Assembly: GCF_004777465.1 (NCBI RefSeq) | Contig: NZ_CP038462.1 | Coordinates: 124,001 to 188,000 of the forward strand | Direction of reading: 5' to 3' | Source: Nocardioides daphniae | GTDB taxonomy: Bacteria; Actinomycetota; Actinomycetes; Propionibacteriales; Nocardioidaceae | Length of the DNA: 64,000 nucleotides | In this document: piece by piece, positions 36,475-45,544 of the stretch | Layout of the letters: each line of letters begins with the position of its first letter | How positions within the stretch are numbered: position 1 is the first letter of the stretch | Notes under the pieces: model-generated | The model's database searches: none | Seen by the model: the letters and a program-made list of their open reading frames with translations, nothing else | Told to the model about the DNA's origin: nothing | Made by a program: the position numbers and the translations under genes

Positions 36475-38553
36475 CCGACCACCGTACCGGCGCGGGTGTC
36501 GGCGGCCGCGGGCGACGCCGGCCCGGCCTCCGGCGAGGACGGAGCCTTGCGCGGCCACCAGAACTTGTCACCCAGCGAGATCGCCAGCGCCGGGACCAGC
36601 ACCGTGCGCACCAGCAGGGTGTCGAGCAGCACGCCGAAGAAGATGATGATGCCGAGCTGCGCGAGCACCACCAGCGGCAGCACGCCGAGCACCGCGAAGA
36701 CCGCCGCGAGCAGGATGCCCGCGCTGGTGATCACGCCGCCGGTCGCGGTCAGGGCCCGCAGCATGCCGCGGCGGTTGCCGTGCTTCGCGGCCTCCTCCCG
36801 CGCCCGGGTGATGAGGAAGATGTTGTAGTCGACGCCGAGGGCGACCAGGAAGAGGAACGCGAACAGCGGCACGCTCTGGTCCATCGCCGGGAAGTCGAAG
36901 ACGAACCGGAAGACCCACCAGGAGAGGCCCATCGCGGCGGCGTAGGTCGCGACCACGGTGATCACCAGCAACCGGCGTCACCAGCGAGCGCAGCAGCAGG
37001 ATCAGCGCGCCGAGCACCAGCAGGACGATGGTCGGCAGGATCAGCAGCCGGTCCTGGTTGGAGGCGTCGGCGACGTCGAGCAGCTCGGCGTCACCGCCAC
37101 CGACGTGGGTGTCGTCGAAGTCGGCGACGGCGGCCCGGATGTCCTCGACGGTCTGCTTGGCCTCGTCGCTGCCCGGCTTCGCGGCCATCACCGCGTCGAC
37201 CTGGGCGACGCCCTCGCCCTCGTTGGAGAGGGTGGCCGAGGTGACGCCGTCGACCTTCTCGACCGCGGCCAGGACTGCGGCCGGGTCGTCGGTGGTGAGC
37301 ACCTGGGCAGGGTCGCTGGTGCCGGCGGGGAAGGACTCGCCGAGGCGCTCGGCGGCGACCAGCGCCGGCGGGGTGTCGAGGAACTGCTCCGACTGCTCGA
37401 GGCCGGTCTTGACCTGGGTGAAGCCGACCATCAGCACGGCGAGCAGGGCCAGGGTGCCGACCACGAACGTGCGCGGGCGGCTGTCGACGCGGCGGCCGAC
37501 CTTGTGCCAGAAGCCCTTGCTCTCGACGAGCGGGGCGTCGCCCACCTTGGGGGTCATCGGCCAGAAGAGCCAGCGGCCGAAGACGACGAGCGCCGCGGGC
37601 AGCACGACCAGCGCGAAGCTGGCGGCGATCACGATGCCGATGGCACAGGCCAGGCCGAGGCCGCGGGTGGTCGGGAAGGCCGAGAGCAGCAGGGTCAGCA
37701 CGCCGAGCACGACGGTGACGGCCGAGAAGGAGACCGACTCGAACGTACGTCGCAGCGCGCGCGCCATGGCGACGTGCCGCGACTCGTGGCCCTTGAGCTC
37801 GTCGCGGTAGCGGGAGATGAGGAGGAGCGCGTAGTCGGTGCCGGCTCCGAAGACGAGCACCGAGAGGATGCCGACCGTCGACTGGTCCCAGGCGACGTAG
37901 TCGACGTGCTGCATGATCTGGGTCGCCCCGATCGCGGCGAGGCGGTCGGCGACGGCCACGACGACCAGGGGCACGATCCACAGCACCGGGCTGCGGTAGG
38001 TGATGATCAGCAGGATCGCGACGATGCTGGCGGTCGCGAGGAGGAGGCGCACGTCGGCGCCGGCGAAGACCTCGCTGAAGTCGGAGCGGATGCCCGCGGG
38101 CCCGGTGACGTCGCCGCTCACCCCCTCGGGCGCGTCGTCGTCGACCTGGGCGCGTAGGTCCTTGACCTGCTCACGGATGTCGTCGGAGTCGACGGCGTCG
38201 ACGGGGACGACCGTGTAGGCGGCGGTGCCGTCCTTCGCCACCACGAAGGGGCCCCGGCCGACCGACTCGCGCAGCTGGGCCAGCTGCTGCTCGCTCAGCT
38301 CGCCGGAGTTGGCGGTCCACAGCAGGATCGCGGCGGAGGACTCCTCCTCCGTGAGCTGCTCCTGGAGGGTGGTGGCCTCGGTGACGCCGTAGCCGTCGGG
38401 CAGGTTGAGCGCCGCTGCCGTCGGGCGCTCGGCCTCGCCCAGGCTGATCACCCAGCCAACGAGGAGGAGGGGGAGCAGGGCGACGAGCCATGCGGTGCGT
38501 CGGCCGGCGATGAATCGCGTGACCCGGTTCGTTCCGGGGGCTGGGCTCGTCAT
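36471..38553 (-). CDS. MMPL/RND-type membrane transporter (frameshifted)
   Basis: 693 residues after removing one extra base near 36967. It has two repeats of six helices, each with a large extracytoplasmic loop after the first helix, the MMPL layout of lipid or drug exporters. The first half carries GAGTDYALLLISRYRDE and the second GVDYNIFLITRAREEA, the family's conserved charged stretches that use proton motive force. It is divergent from a MarR regulator with two inverted repeats between them, so it is probably MarR-repressed. The GNAT gene overlaps its 3' end. Confidence 0.85.
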
Positions 38554-38602
38554 GGCGCGATCTCCTGGGCGAGTGGTGGGGAAGGGTTATATTGGTCTCG
38601 GC

Positions 38603-38649
38603 TTGATTGCCAATCAACTTAGCAACCAAGTGTCTGCAACCACTTGTTG
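38603..38649. promoter_or_regulatory. Two inverted repeats between MMPL and marR genes (candidate MarR operators)
   Basis: TTGATTG-C-CAATCAA (38603-38617) is a perfect inverted repeat. CAACCAAGTG (38623-38632) with CACTTGTTG (38641-38649) is a second with one bulge. This is the most AT-rich stretch of the neighbourhood and lies in the divergent promoter. Confidence 0.6.
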
Positions 38650-38710
38650 TAGAAGTCAGCACAACTTTCGAGAACCCCCAGTGGTCCAGTCCGGAGAAGG
38701 CGGTGGAGTG

Positions 38711-39187
38711 ATGCCGGAACGCTGGAAGGACAGCGGCTCCCTGCGCGCGGTCCGCGAGATCACCCGCATCGGGGCGCGACTGCACCACGTCCTCTCCCGT
38801 CGCACGGGGCTCAGCACCACCGACCTGACCGCGCTGGAGCTGCTCTCGCGCGAGATGATGGGGCCGGCCGAGATGGCGCGCCACCTCGACGTCTCCACCG
38901 CGGCGGCCACCGGAGTCGTGGACCGCCTTGAGGCACGCGGCCACGTCGAGCGCCGCCCGATCCCCGGTGACCGTCGGCGTACGGGCGTGCACATCACCGA
39001 CGCCGGCCGCCGCGAGGCCTGGGTGCACCTCACGCCGATGTTCGCGGCGCTGCAGGCCAACGACGCCCAGTTCACCGAGGCCGAGCGCGCCGTCGTCGAG
39101 CGCTACCTGACCGGGGCCGTGGCGGCGATCAACACGGTGGTCGAGGGCGAGAACGCGAAGATCTCGGGAGACGAGCCCGCCAGCTGA
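38711..39187 (+). CDS. MarR-family transcriptional regulator
   Basis: 158 residues with a winged helix between residues ~30 and 110: the recognition region MARHLDVSTAAATGVVDRLE and the wing DRRRTGVHITDAG. Dimerisation helices are at both ends. It is divergent from the MMPL exporter, with candidate operators at 38603-38649, and the usual arrangement would be ligand-released repression of the exporter. The start at 38711 is chosen by frame and by the GGTGGAG just upstream. Confidence 0.85.
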   Translation: MPERWKDSGSLRAVREITRIGARLHHVLSRRTGLSTTDLTALELLSREMMGPAEMARHLDVSTAAATGVVDRLEARGHVERRPIPGDRRRTGVHITDAGRREAWVHLTPMFAALQANDAQFTEAERAVVERYLTGAVAAINTVVEGENAKISGDEPAS

Positions 39188-39188
39188 C

Positions 39189-39267
39189 TGTCCGCGAGCA
39201 GCGCCGCGCTCCTCAGTTGTCCGCGAGCAGAGCCGCGCTCCTCAGTTGTCCGCGAGCAGAGCCGCGC
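39189..39267. repeat. 29-bp tandem repeat duplicating the 3' end of ppgK
   Basis: The unit TGTCCGCGAGCAG... of 29 bases occurs 2.7 times (starts at 39189, 39218 and 39247). On the minus strand each copy encodes the last codons and stop of ppgK (ALLADN then stop). The gene ends at the first stop; the other two copies are non-coding remnants. It is consistent with replication slippage. Confidence 0.8.
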
Positions 39268-39991
39268 CGACGATCCCCGCCCGGTTCTGCAGCGTCGCCG
39301 GCACGATCTCGGTCTCGATGTCGATCAGGTGGCCGAACTTCTCGAACGAGGCGCTGACCCCGCCACCGACGACGAAGAGGTCGGGGGAGAAGAGCCGCTC
39401 CACGGTCCGGTAGTAGACGGTCAGCCTCTTCGCCCACTCCTCGTACGACAGTCCCTCGGCCTTGTGCACCTTGGTCGACGCCCACTTCTCCGCGACGCGC
39501 CCGTCGATCTCCAGGTGGCCCAGCTCGACGTTGGGCACCAGCACCCCGTCGTTGAGCAGCGCGCTGCCGATGCCGGTGCCGAGCGTCGTCACCAGGACCA
39601 CGCCGCTGCGCCCCTTGGCCGCACCCACCGCGGCCTCGGCCAGGCCTGCCGCGTCGGCGTCGTTGACCACGTGGACCTCGCGCCCGAGCCCCTCGGTGAG
39701 GAAGGCGTCGGCGTCGAAGTGCTGCCAGTCGGGGTGGATGTTGGGAGCCAGGCCCACGACGCCGTGCCGCACGATGCCGGGGACGGTCACGCCCACCGGG
39801 CCGGTGACCTCGGGGTGGTCGTCGAGCATCGAGCGGAAGATCTCCAGCACCGCCTCGGGCGTCGACGCCTCGGGGGTGTCGACCTTGGTCCGCTCGCTGG
39901 CGAAGTCGCCCGCCTCGAGGTCGACGGCGGCGCCCTTGATGCCCGTACCGCCGAAGTCGATGCCGAAACGGACCTGCGTCGTGTCGCTCAT
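39242..39991 (-). CDS. ppgK: Polyphosphate glucokinase (ROK family)
   Basis: 249 residues from ATG 39991 (ATG 40000 is an alternative). It has the ATP/polyP phosphate loop FGIDFGGTGIKG, catalytic VVNDADAAGLAE, the strand VLVTTLGTGIGSAL and ELGHLEIDG. The last replaces the zinc-binding ROK motif, as in actinobacterial PPGK. The enzyme phosphorylates glucose using inorganic polyphosphate or ATP. It stands alone between marR and metPS. The 3' end is tandemly duplicated. Confidence 0.9.
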   Translation of the reverse strand: MSDTTQVRFGIDFGGTGIKGAAVDLEAGDFASERTKVDTPEASTPEAVLEIFRSMLDDHPEVTGPVGVTVPGIVRHGVVGLAPNIHPDWQHFDADAFLTEGLGREVHVVNDADAAGLAEAAVGAAKGRSGVVLVTTLGTGIGSALLNDGVLVPNVELGHLEIDGRVAEKWASTKVHKAEGLSYEEWAKRLTVYYRTVERLFSPDLFVVGGGVSASFEKFGHLIDIETEIVPATLQNRAGIVGAALLADN

Positions 39992-40049
39992 GGCGCCCAT
40001 CCCAGCACGCCACGCCCCGCAGGTCGACAGGACCGGCCGGTCCTACCCG

Positions 40050-40217
40050 TCACAGGTCGCGGGTGAAGTGCTCCCCACCGGGGCGTACGCCGACCCCCGG
40101 GTCCGCGCCGTGACCTGTACGCCTGTCGTTGCGCAGCAGCAGGACGATCGCGAGCACCAGGCCGCCCCACAGGACGAGCATGGAGATGATCATCATGACG
40201 ATCGAGACGGTGCTCAT
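40050..40217 (-). CDS. metS: MetS-like small subunit of methionine/alanine importer
   Basis: 55 residues with a single membrane helix (VSIVMMIISMLVLWGGLVLA) and a charged tail. The ATG overlaps the stop of the NSS transporter gene (ATGA). This matches MetS, the short subunit required by the MetP sodium-coupled importer in Corynebacterium. It is easily missed because of its size. Confidence 0.85.
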   Translation of the reverse strand: MSTVSIVMMIISMLVLWGGLVLAIVLLLRNDRRTGHGADPGVGVRPGGEHFTRDL

Positions 40218-41827
40218 CGCTGATCGGTTCCTTCCACGGGACGGGTCGACCCGGTGGCACGGGCCTGCGCGGACGGGCCGGGGTCGAGGTGTGGAGGCGC
40301 CTCGTCGCCCGGGTCGTCGAGCGAGGTCTCCTTGCGCCACGGGATCGGCGCGAGGACGTAGCCGAGGACCATGACGGCGGCGGCCGCCCCCCACCCGAAG
40401 AGCGCGATCATCCAGGTCGGGTAGCCGCCGTAGGGCTCCTCGACGACGGCCTTGAAGGAGTCGAAGACCATGTAGGCGAGCGCCACCGGGACCAGGCCGC
40501 CCACCAGGAGGCGCCACCACAGCCGCAGCGGGACGGACCCGTGCACGTTGAGGTGCGTGCCCAGGCGGGGGAGCGCGCGCAACGACCAGGCGACCACGAC
40601 CATCGAGACCGTGGCCACCAGCAGGATGCCGAACTGGTTGATGAAGTGGTCGAGGATGTCGAGCACGTAGAGGCCGCTCGCGGTGGAGAAGAAGACCAGG
40701 CTGATCACCGCGCAGGGCACGCTCACCACGGTGGCGGCCAGGCGGCGGGACAGGTCGAACTTGTCCCGGACCGCGGAGACCACGACCTCCAGCACCGAGA
40801 CGAGTGACGTCAGGCCCGCGATCACCAGGGAGCCGAAGAAGAGCACGCCGATCAGCGCCCCGAGCGGTGCCTCGCTGATGATCGTGGGGAAGACGACGAA
40901 CGCCAGCCCCACCCCGCCCTCCACGACGTCGCCGACCTCGGCCCCGTTGGCCTGGGCCAGGAAGCCCAGGGCCGCGAAGACTCCGATGCCGGCGAGCAGC
41001 TCGAAGCTGGAGTTGGCCAGTCCCACGACCGCACCCGAACCGGTCATGTCGGTGTCGCGGTCGACGTACGAGGAGTAGGTGATCATGATGCCGAAGCCGA
41101 TCGACAGCGAGAAGAAGATCTGGCCGAAGGCAGCGGCCCACACGCCGGCATGGGTCAGCGTCTCCCAGTCGGGAGTGAAGAAGGCCTCCAGGCCCTCGGC
41201 GGCTCCCGGCAGGAAGAGCGCGCGCACCACCAGCGCCAGGAAGGCGACGATCAGCACCGGGATGCCGATCACCGAGGTGAGGCCGATGCCCTTCTCCACC
41301 CCGGCCACCATGATCACGATGACCGCGAGCCAGACCAGCAGCATCGGGACCAGCACTCCCGCGACCACGGTCAGGTCGACCCCGACCTCCCCGGCCTTGA
41401 GGAAGTCACCGAAGAAGAAGCCCTCGGGGTCGTCGCCCCACGACTGGTTGACCGAGAAGAACGTGTAACGCAGCGCCCACGCGAGCACGGCTGCGTAGTA
41501 GACGGCGATCATGAAGCAGATCCCGACCTGCCACCAGCCGAGCGCCTCGGAGGGGCGGCTGAGCCGGGCGAAGGAGAGCGGCGCCGACCCGCGGAACCGG
41601 TGCCCCAGCGCGTAGTCGAGGTAGAGGAACGGGATGCCCGCGCAGAAGAGCGCGACCAGGTAGGGGATCAGGAAGGCGCCGCCACCGTTCTCGTACGCGA
41701 CGTACGGGAAGCGCCAGATGTTGCCCAGCCCGACGGCCGAGCCGATGGCGGCGAAGATGAAGACCTTGCGCGAGGAGAACGCTCCACGCTTGGCCCGTTC
41801 AGTCGTGGCTGCGTCCTGCGTCGCCAT
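40214..41827 (-). CDS. metP: Sodium-dependent amino-acid transporter (NSS family, MetP-like)
   Basis: 537 residues with about 11-12 helices. The N-terminal NSS signature is present: FIFAAIGSAVGLGNIWRFPY, with the unwound helix 1 that binds substrate and Na+, and GGGAFLIPYL. The start at 41827 has a GGAGGATCC ribosome site. It is coupled to metS, which supports methionine/alanine import rather than another NSS substrate. The C-terminal ~30 residues are hydrophilic. Confidence 0.85.
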   Translation of the reverse strand: MATQDAATTERAKRGAFSSRKVFIFAAIGSAVGLGNIWRFPYVAYENGGGAFLIPYLVALFCAGIPFLYLDYALGHRFRGSAPLSFARLSRPSEALGWWQVGICFMIAVYYAAVLAWALRYTFFSVNQSWGDDPEGFFFGDFLKAGEVGVDLTVVAGVLVPMLLVWLAVIVIMVAGVEKGIGLTSVIGIPVLIVAFLALVVRALFLPGAAEGLEAFFTPDWETLTHAGVWAAAFGQIFFSLSIGFGIMITYSSYVDRDTDMTGSGAVVGLANSSFELLAGIGVFAALGFLAQANGAEVGDVVEGGVGLAFVVFPTIISEAPLGALIGVLFFGSLVIAGLTSLVSVLEVVVSAVRDKFDLSRRLAATVVSVPCAVISLVFFSTASGLYVLDILDHFINQFGILLVATVSMVVVAWSLRALPRLGTHLNVHGSVPLRLWWRLLVGGLVPVALAYMVFDSFKAVVEEPYGGYPTWMIALFGWGAAAAVMVLGYVLAPIPWRKETSLDDPGDEAPPHLDPGPSAQARATGSTRPVEGTDQR

Positions 41828-41933
41828 GGATCCTCCTGAGCGCTGGGGGTGTCCCGACCATCCCACGGCCGGGCCTCGGGCGGAAGCCTCCCCCGAGCGG
41901 GTGGAGTCCAACCAGCCCGTTCCCGGAGGGGGA

Positions 41934-43256
41934 TCAGTCGAGCGGGTGGGCGACCTCGTCGGCCGGCATCCGGGCCCACAGCCAGAAGACGACGCACATG
42001 AGGGCGGGGGCCAACGCCGAGATCCAGAAGGTCTCGCGCACGCCGATCAGGTCGGAGAGCGGACCGACCAGGGCCATCGAGACCGGCATCAGCGAGATGG
42101 AGACGAAGAAGTCGAGCGAGGAGACGCGGCCGAGCAGCTCCGGCGGGACGCGTCGCTGCAGCAGCGTGCCCCAGATGACCGTGGGCGCTGCGAAGAAGAT
42201 GCCGACGACGAAGGTGGCCAGCACGATCATCCAGATCTCGGTGGCCTCGGCGATCAGGATGAAGGGCAGGGAGCCGAAGCCCCAGCAGGCCATCATCACG
42301 GTGAGGTAGCGGCGCGGCATCCGGATCGAGGCCATCGCCAGGGAGCCGATCGCGCCACCGATGCCGAAGGCGCCCAGCACCCACGAGTGGTGGCTGGCGT
42401 CGCCCTCCAAGGTCGACTTGATGAAGACCGGCACGAGCACCTCGAGCGGCCCCATCAGGGCCAGCACGCTCAGGCAGGCGAAGACGAGCGTGGCCAGCAG
42501 CCACGGCGTACGCACCATGTAGCGCATGCCCTCGCCCATGTCGGTGAACGCCGAGCGCACGGGATGCCTCGCGTGCGCCTCGTCCAACGTACGACGCACC
42601 GGTGTCAGCGGCACGGTGGTCAGCGCCAGGAGTGCGAGCACCATCGCGCCGGCGGCGACTGCGAAGGCCAGTGACGGTGCGGCGACGCCGATCACCGCAC
42701 CCGCCGCCGCCGGGCCGATCGCCTGGGCGACGGTCGGACGGACCATCCCCTCGAAGCCGTTGACCGCCATCAGGTCCTCGGCCGGCACGATCGCGGGCAG
42801 CAGCGCCGAGTAGGCCGGGTAGTAGAACGACATCGCCATGCCGGTCACGAAGGCGATCCCGGCGAGCAGGCCGACCGTGCTGACGTCGGCGTACGCCGCC
42901 ACGGCCGCCACCGTCATGCCGGCGAGCTCGACGCCGGCGACGGCCAGCAGGATCCGCTTCTGCGGCACCCGGTCGGCGACCACGCCTGCCAGCAGCGCCG
43001 GGATGATGACGCCGACGGCGGCCATGGTGGAGACCAAGGAGAGCTGGGCGGCTCCCCCGCCGAGGCGGAAGACCTCCCAGACCAGGGCGACCAGCCAGAC
43101 GCCGCTGGCGAACGACGAGAAGACGAGCGCGGCGGCGAGCTTGCGGTAGGCCGGCACCTTGAACGGGGTGAGTGCCCGGGGGACGGCACGTCCGACTTCC
43201 TGATCGCCGACGGTGTCCAACAGGTTGTCGATGATCGGGTCGCTCACGCGACACAT
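41934..43256 (-). CDS. MFS exporter (EntS/MFS_3-like)
   Basis: 440 residues and 12 helices. It has the loop 2-3 motif GVVADRVPQKRIL and a large central loop with TPVRRTLDEAHARHP. It resembles the MFS_3 group containing the siderophore exporter EntS and drug efflux proteins. The substrate is unknown. It is divergent from a cytochrome P450 gene with 120 bases between, so the P450 product could be its cargo, by inference only. Confidence 0.8.
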   Translation of the reverse strand: MCRVSDPIIDNLLDTVGDQEVGRAVPRALTPFKVPAYRKLAAALVFSSFASGVWLVALVWEVFRLGGGAAQLSLVSTMAAVGVIIPALLAGVVADRVPQKRILLAVAGVELAGMTVAAVAAYADVSTVGLLAGIAFVTGMAMSFYYPAYSALLPAIVPAEDLMAVNGFEGMVRPTVAQAIGPAAAGAVIGVAAPSLAFAVAAGAMVLALLALTTVPLTPVRRTLDEAHARHPVRSAFTDMGEGMRYMVRTPWLLATLVFACLSVLALMGPLEVLVPVFIKSTLEGDASHHSWVLGAFGIGGAIGSLAMASIRMPRRYLTVMMACWGFGSLPFILIAEATEIWMIVLATFVVGIFFAAPTVIWGTLLQRRVPPELLGRVSSLDFFVSISLMPVSMALVGPLSDLIGVRETFWISALAPALMCVVFWLWARMPADEVAHPLD

Positions 43257-43376
43257 TGTGCCGGGATCCGCCGACAGCGCCGAATTGTTTTTCGGGCGTT
43301 GACGGTGCTCGGCGGCCCTCCCTACGGTGGGCGGGGCGCCCGGTCAGCGGCCCGGGCCCGTGACCGGGGAGGGTCG

Positions 43377-44795
43377 ATGGCACTGACCGACGTGAGCAGG
43401 CGCGTGCGCTCCGGCCTCCGGACCGCTGCCCCCTCGCCCGTGGTGCCGCCCGGGCTGCGGCGACTGGTCACCAGTACGCCGCGGCTCCCCGCCCTGGTGC
43501 GGGAGACCGTGCACTGGGGCGTCGTGCACGGTGTGCCGGGGCTAGTGCTGCGACGGGCCGCCCGCCAGGGCGACCTCCAGGCGCGGATGATCATGGCCGG
43601 CGGCGACGTGCAGGGGCCGATCGAGACGATCCGGGCGGCGGGCCCGGTGGTGCGTGCGAAGTTCAGCAACGTCGTCACCAGCCACGTCGGCGTGCGCGAG
43701 GTGCTCACCCGCGACGAGTTCGTCACCGGCTTCCCGGGCAAGGACGGCCCGCTCAGCTCGATCGCCGAGGCGACGGCGCCGCGCAGCATCCACCCGCTCG
43801 AGCCGCCGTCGCTGCTGGCCACCGACCCGCCGGACCACACCCGCTACCGCCGTCTGGTCACCGGCGTCTTCACCATGCGCGCGGTGCAGAAGCTGCAGGC
43901 CCGCACCGAGGAGCTGGCCACCGAGCTGCTCGACGCGGTCGAGGAGAAGGCCCGTCGCGGGGAGCCGGTCGACGTGGTGGCCGACTACTGCGCGCCGCTG
44001 CCGGTCAGCGTGATCGCCGAGGTGCTCGGGGTGCCCGAGGAGGAGCACGAGCGCGTGCTCGCCTTCGGGGCGGCCGCAGCCCCGAGCCTCGACCTCGGCC
44101 TGGGCCTCACCCAGTACCGGTCGGTGCACCGGGCGCTGGCCCAGTTCGACGACTGGCTCGGCCACCACCTCGCCGAGCTGCGCCGCAACCCCGGCGACAA
44201 CCTGCTCAGCCAGCTCGTGCACGCCGAGGTCGACGGCGCCGGACTCAGTGAGACCGAGCTGCGGGCGACGGCCGGCCTGGTCCTGGCGGCCGGCTTCGAG
44301 ACCACCGTCAACCTGCTCTCCAACGGCATCGCCCTGCTCGCCACCCACCCCGACCAGCTCGCGAAGGTGCGCAGCGGCGAGGCGACCTGGACCAACACGG
44401 TCGAGGAGGTGCTGCGCTACGACCCGCCCGTGCTGCTGACCGCGCGTCAGGTGGCCGTCGACACCGAGCTGCTGGGTCACCGGGTCAACGTCGGGACGCT
44501 GGTGGCCGCCGTCCTGTGGGGCGCCAACCGCGACCCCGAGGTCTTCGACGACCCGCACACCTTCGACGTCACCCGCGCCAACGCCCGCGAGCACATCTCC
44601 TTCTCGTCGGGCCGGCACCACTGCCTGGGCGCCTCGCTGGCCCGGATGGAGGGCGAGGTCGGTCTGCGCGCCTTCTTCGAGCGCTTCGGTGACGTCGAGC
44701 TGTCGGTCGGGGCGACACGGCGTACGACGCGCATCCTCCGCGGCTACGAGACGTTGCCGGTGGTCCTGGGGCCGCCGCCGCACGCGGCGGTCTGA
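43377..44795 (+). CDS. Cytochrome P450
   Basis: 472 residues from ATG 43377 with GGGGAGGG upstream. It has an I-helix AAGFETTVN (oxygen activation), K-helix EEVLRYDPP and haem loop FSSGRHHCLGASLAR with the axial Cys. It is a soluble class I bacterial P450. The N-terminal ~65 residues before the P450 core are longer than usual. The substrate is unknown. Redox partners are not adjacent, although a ferredoxin-reductase flavoprotein lies at 62.7 kb. It is divergent from an MFS exporter. Confidence 0.9.
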   Translation: MALTDVSRRVRSGLRTAAPSPVVPPGLRRLVTSTPRLPALVRETVHWGVVHGVPGLVLRRAARQGDLQARMIMAGGDVQGPIETIRAAGPVVRAKFSNVVTSHVGVREVLTRDEFVTGFPGKDGPLSSIAEATAPRSIHPLEPPSLLATDPPDHTRYRRLVTGVFTMRAVQKLQARTEELATELLDAVEEKARRGEPVDVVADYCAPLPVSVIAEVLGVPEEEHERVLAFGAAAAPSLDLGLGLTQYRSVHRALAQFDDWLGHHLAELRRNPGDNLLSQLVHAEVDGAGLSETELRATAGLVLAAGFETTVNLLSNGIALLATHPDQLAKVRSGEATWTNTVEEVLRYDPPVLLTARQVAVDTELLGHRVNVGTLVAAVLWGANRDPEVFDDPHTFDVTRANAREHISFSSGRHHCLGASLARMEGEVGLRAFFERFGDVELSVGATRRTTRILRGYETLPVVLGPPPHAAV

Positions 44796-44819
44796 CGCGC
44801 TGCGCCCGGCACGGGCGAC

Positions 44820-45544
44820 TCAGACGTTGCCGGCGAGCAGCGCGATGCCGCCGACCGCGGAGACCACCAGGATCCCGCTGCGTGCCGCTCCGACGGAGAG
44901 CCGCGGCGCCAAAGCCATCCCGGCCGCCGAGCCGACGGCCAGGGCCAGCAGGTGGCGCAAGTCGGGGGCGACCAGGCCGACGACCACGGCGGTGACGAGG
45001 TTCTGCACGATCAGGAAGCCGTGCAGGGTGGCCCGGGTCCGGGGCGGCGACCACTCGGCGTTGGCGACCCAGAGCCCGACCGGCGGGCCGCCGACCCCGC
45101 CGACCACGTTGAGCACGGCCGAGCCGACCCCGGTCGCCAGGGCGCCCTCGGGGCGGCGGAACCAGGCCGACCGCAGCCCCGAGGCCAGCAGCACGACGCC
45201 GAGGATCACACCGACTCCGCCGGCCAGCGCGAGCGCGCGGTGGTCGACCCCGCGCAGCGCCCACGCCACGACGGGCGTCGCCAGCAGCGTGACCGCCAGC
45301 AGCCCGGCGATCGGGCGCGGCTGCGCGTGACGCCACTCCCGGGCCAGCGGCACCACCGAGGAGCAGGCCGCCAGCACCAGTACGGTCGCGACGCCACTGG
45401 CCTGGCCCTGGGCGGCGATCAGCGCCGGGCTGCCACCAGCGAGAAGCCCATGCCGGTCGCGCCCTGGGCGAACGCGCCGACCATGACCGCCACCAGCACG
45501 AGCAGCTCGACGGTGCCCCCGTCGGCGGTGAGTGCGTCGATCAC
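44820..45544 (-). CDS. TauE/SafE-family membrane permease (frameshifted)
   Basis: 241 residues after restoring one base near 45424. It has about eight helices in two repeats, with the family motif GATGMGFSLVAAPAL at the first repeat and GVGGPPVGLWVAN at the second. TauE/SafE proteins export sulfite, sulfoacetate or related anions. The GTG start at 45544 overlaps the stop of the transporter gene upstream, so it is the last gene of the operon from 49138. It converges on the P450 gene. Confidence 0.75.

Noticed and set aside
39189..39267. A CRISPR array
   Set aside because: The 29-bp units are directly adjacent with no spacers and duplicate the end of ppgK.
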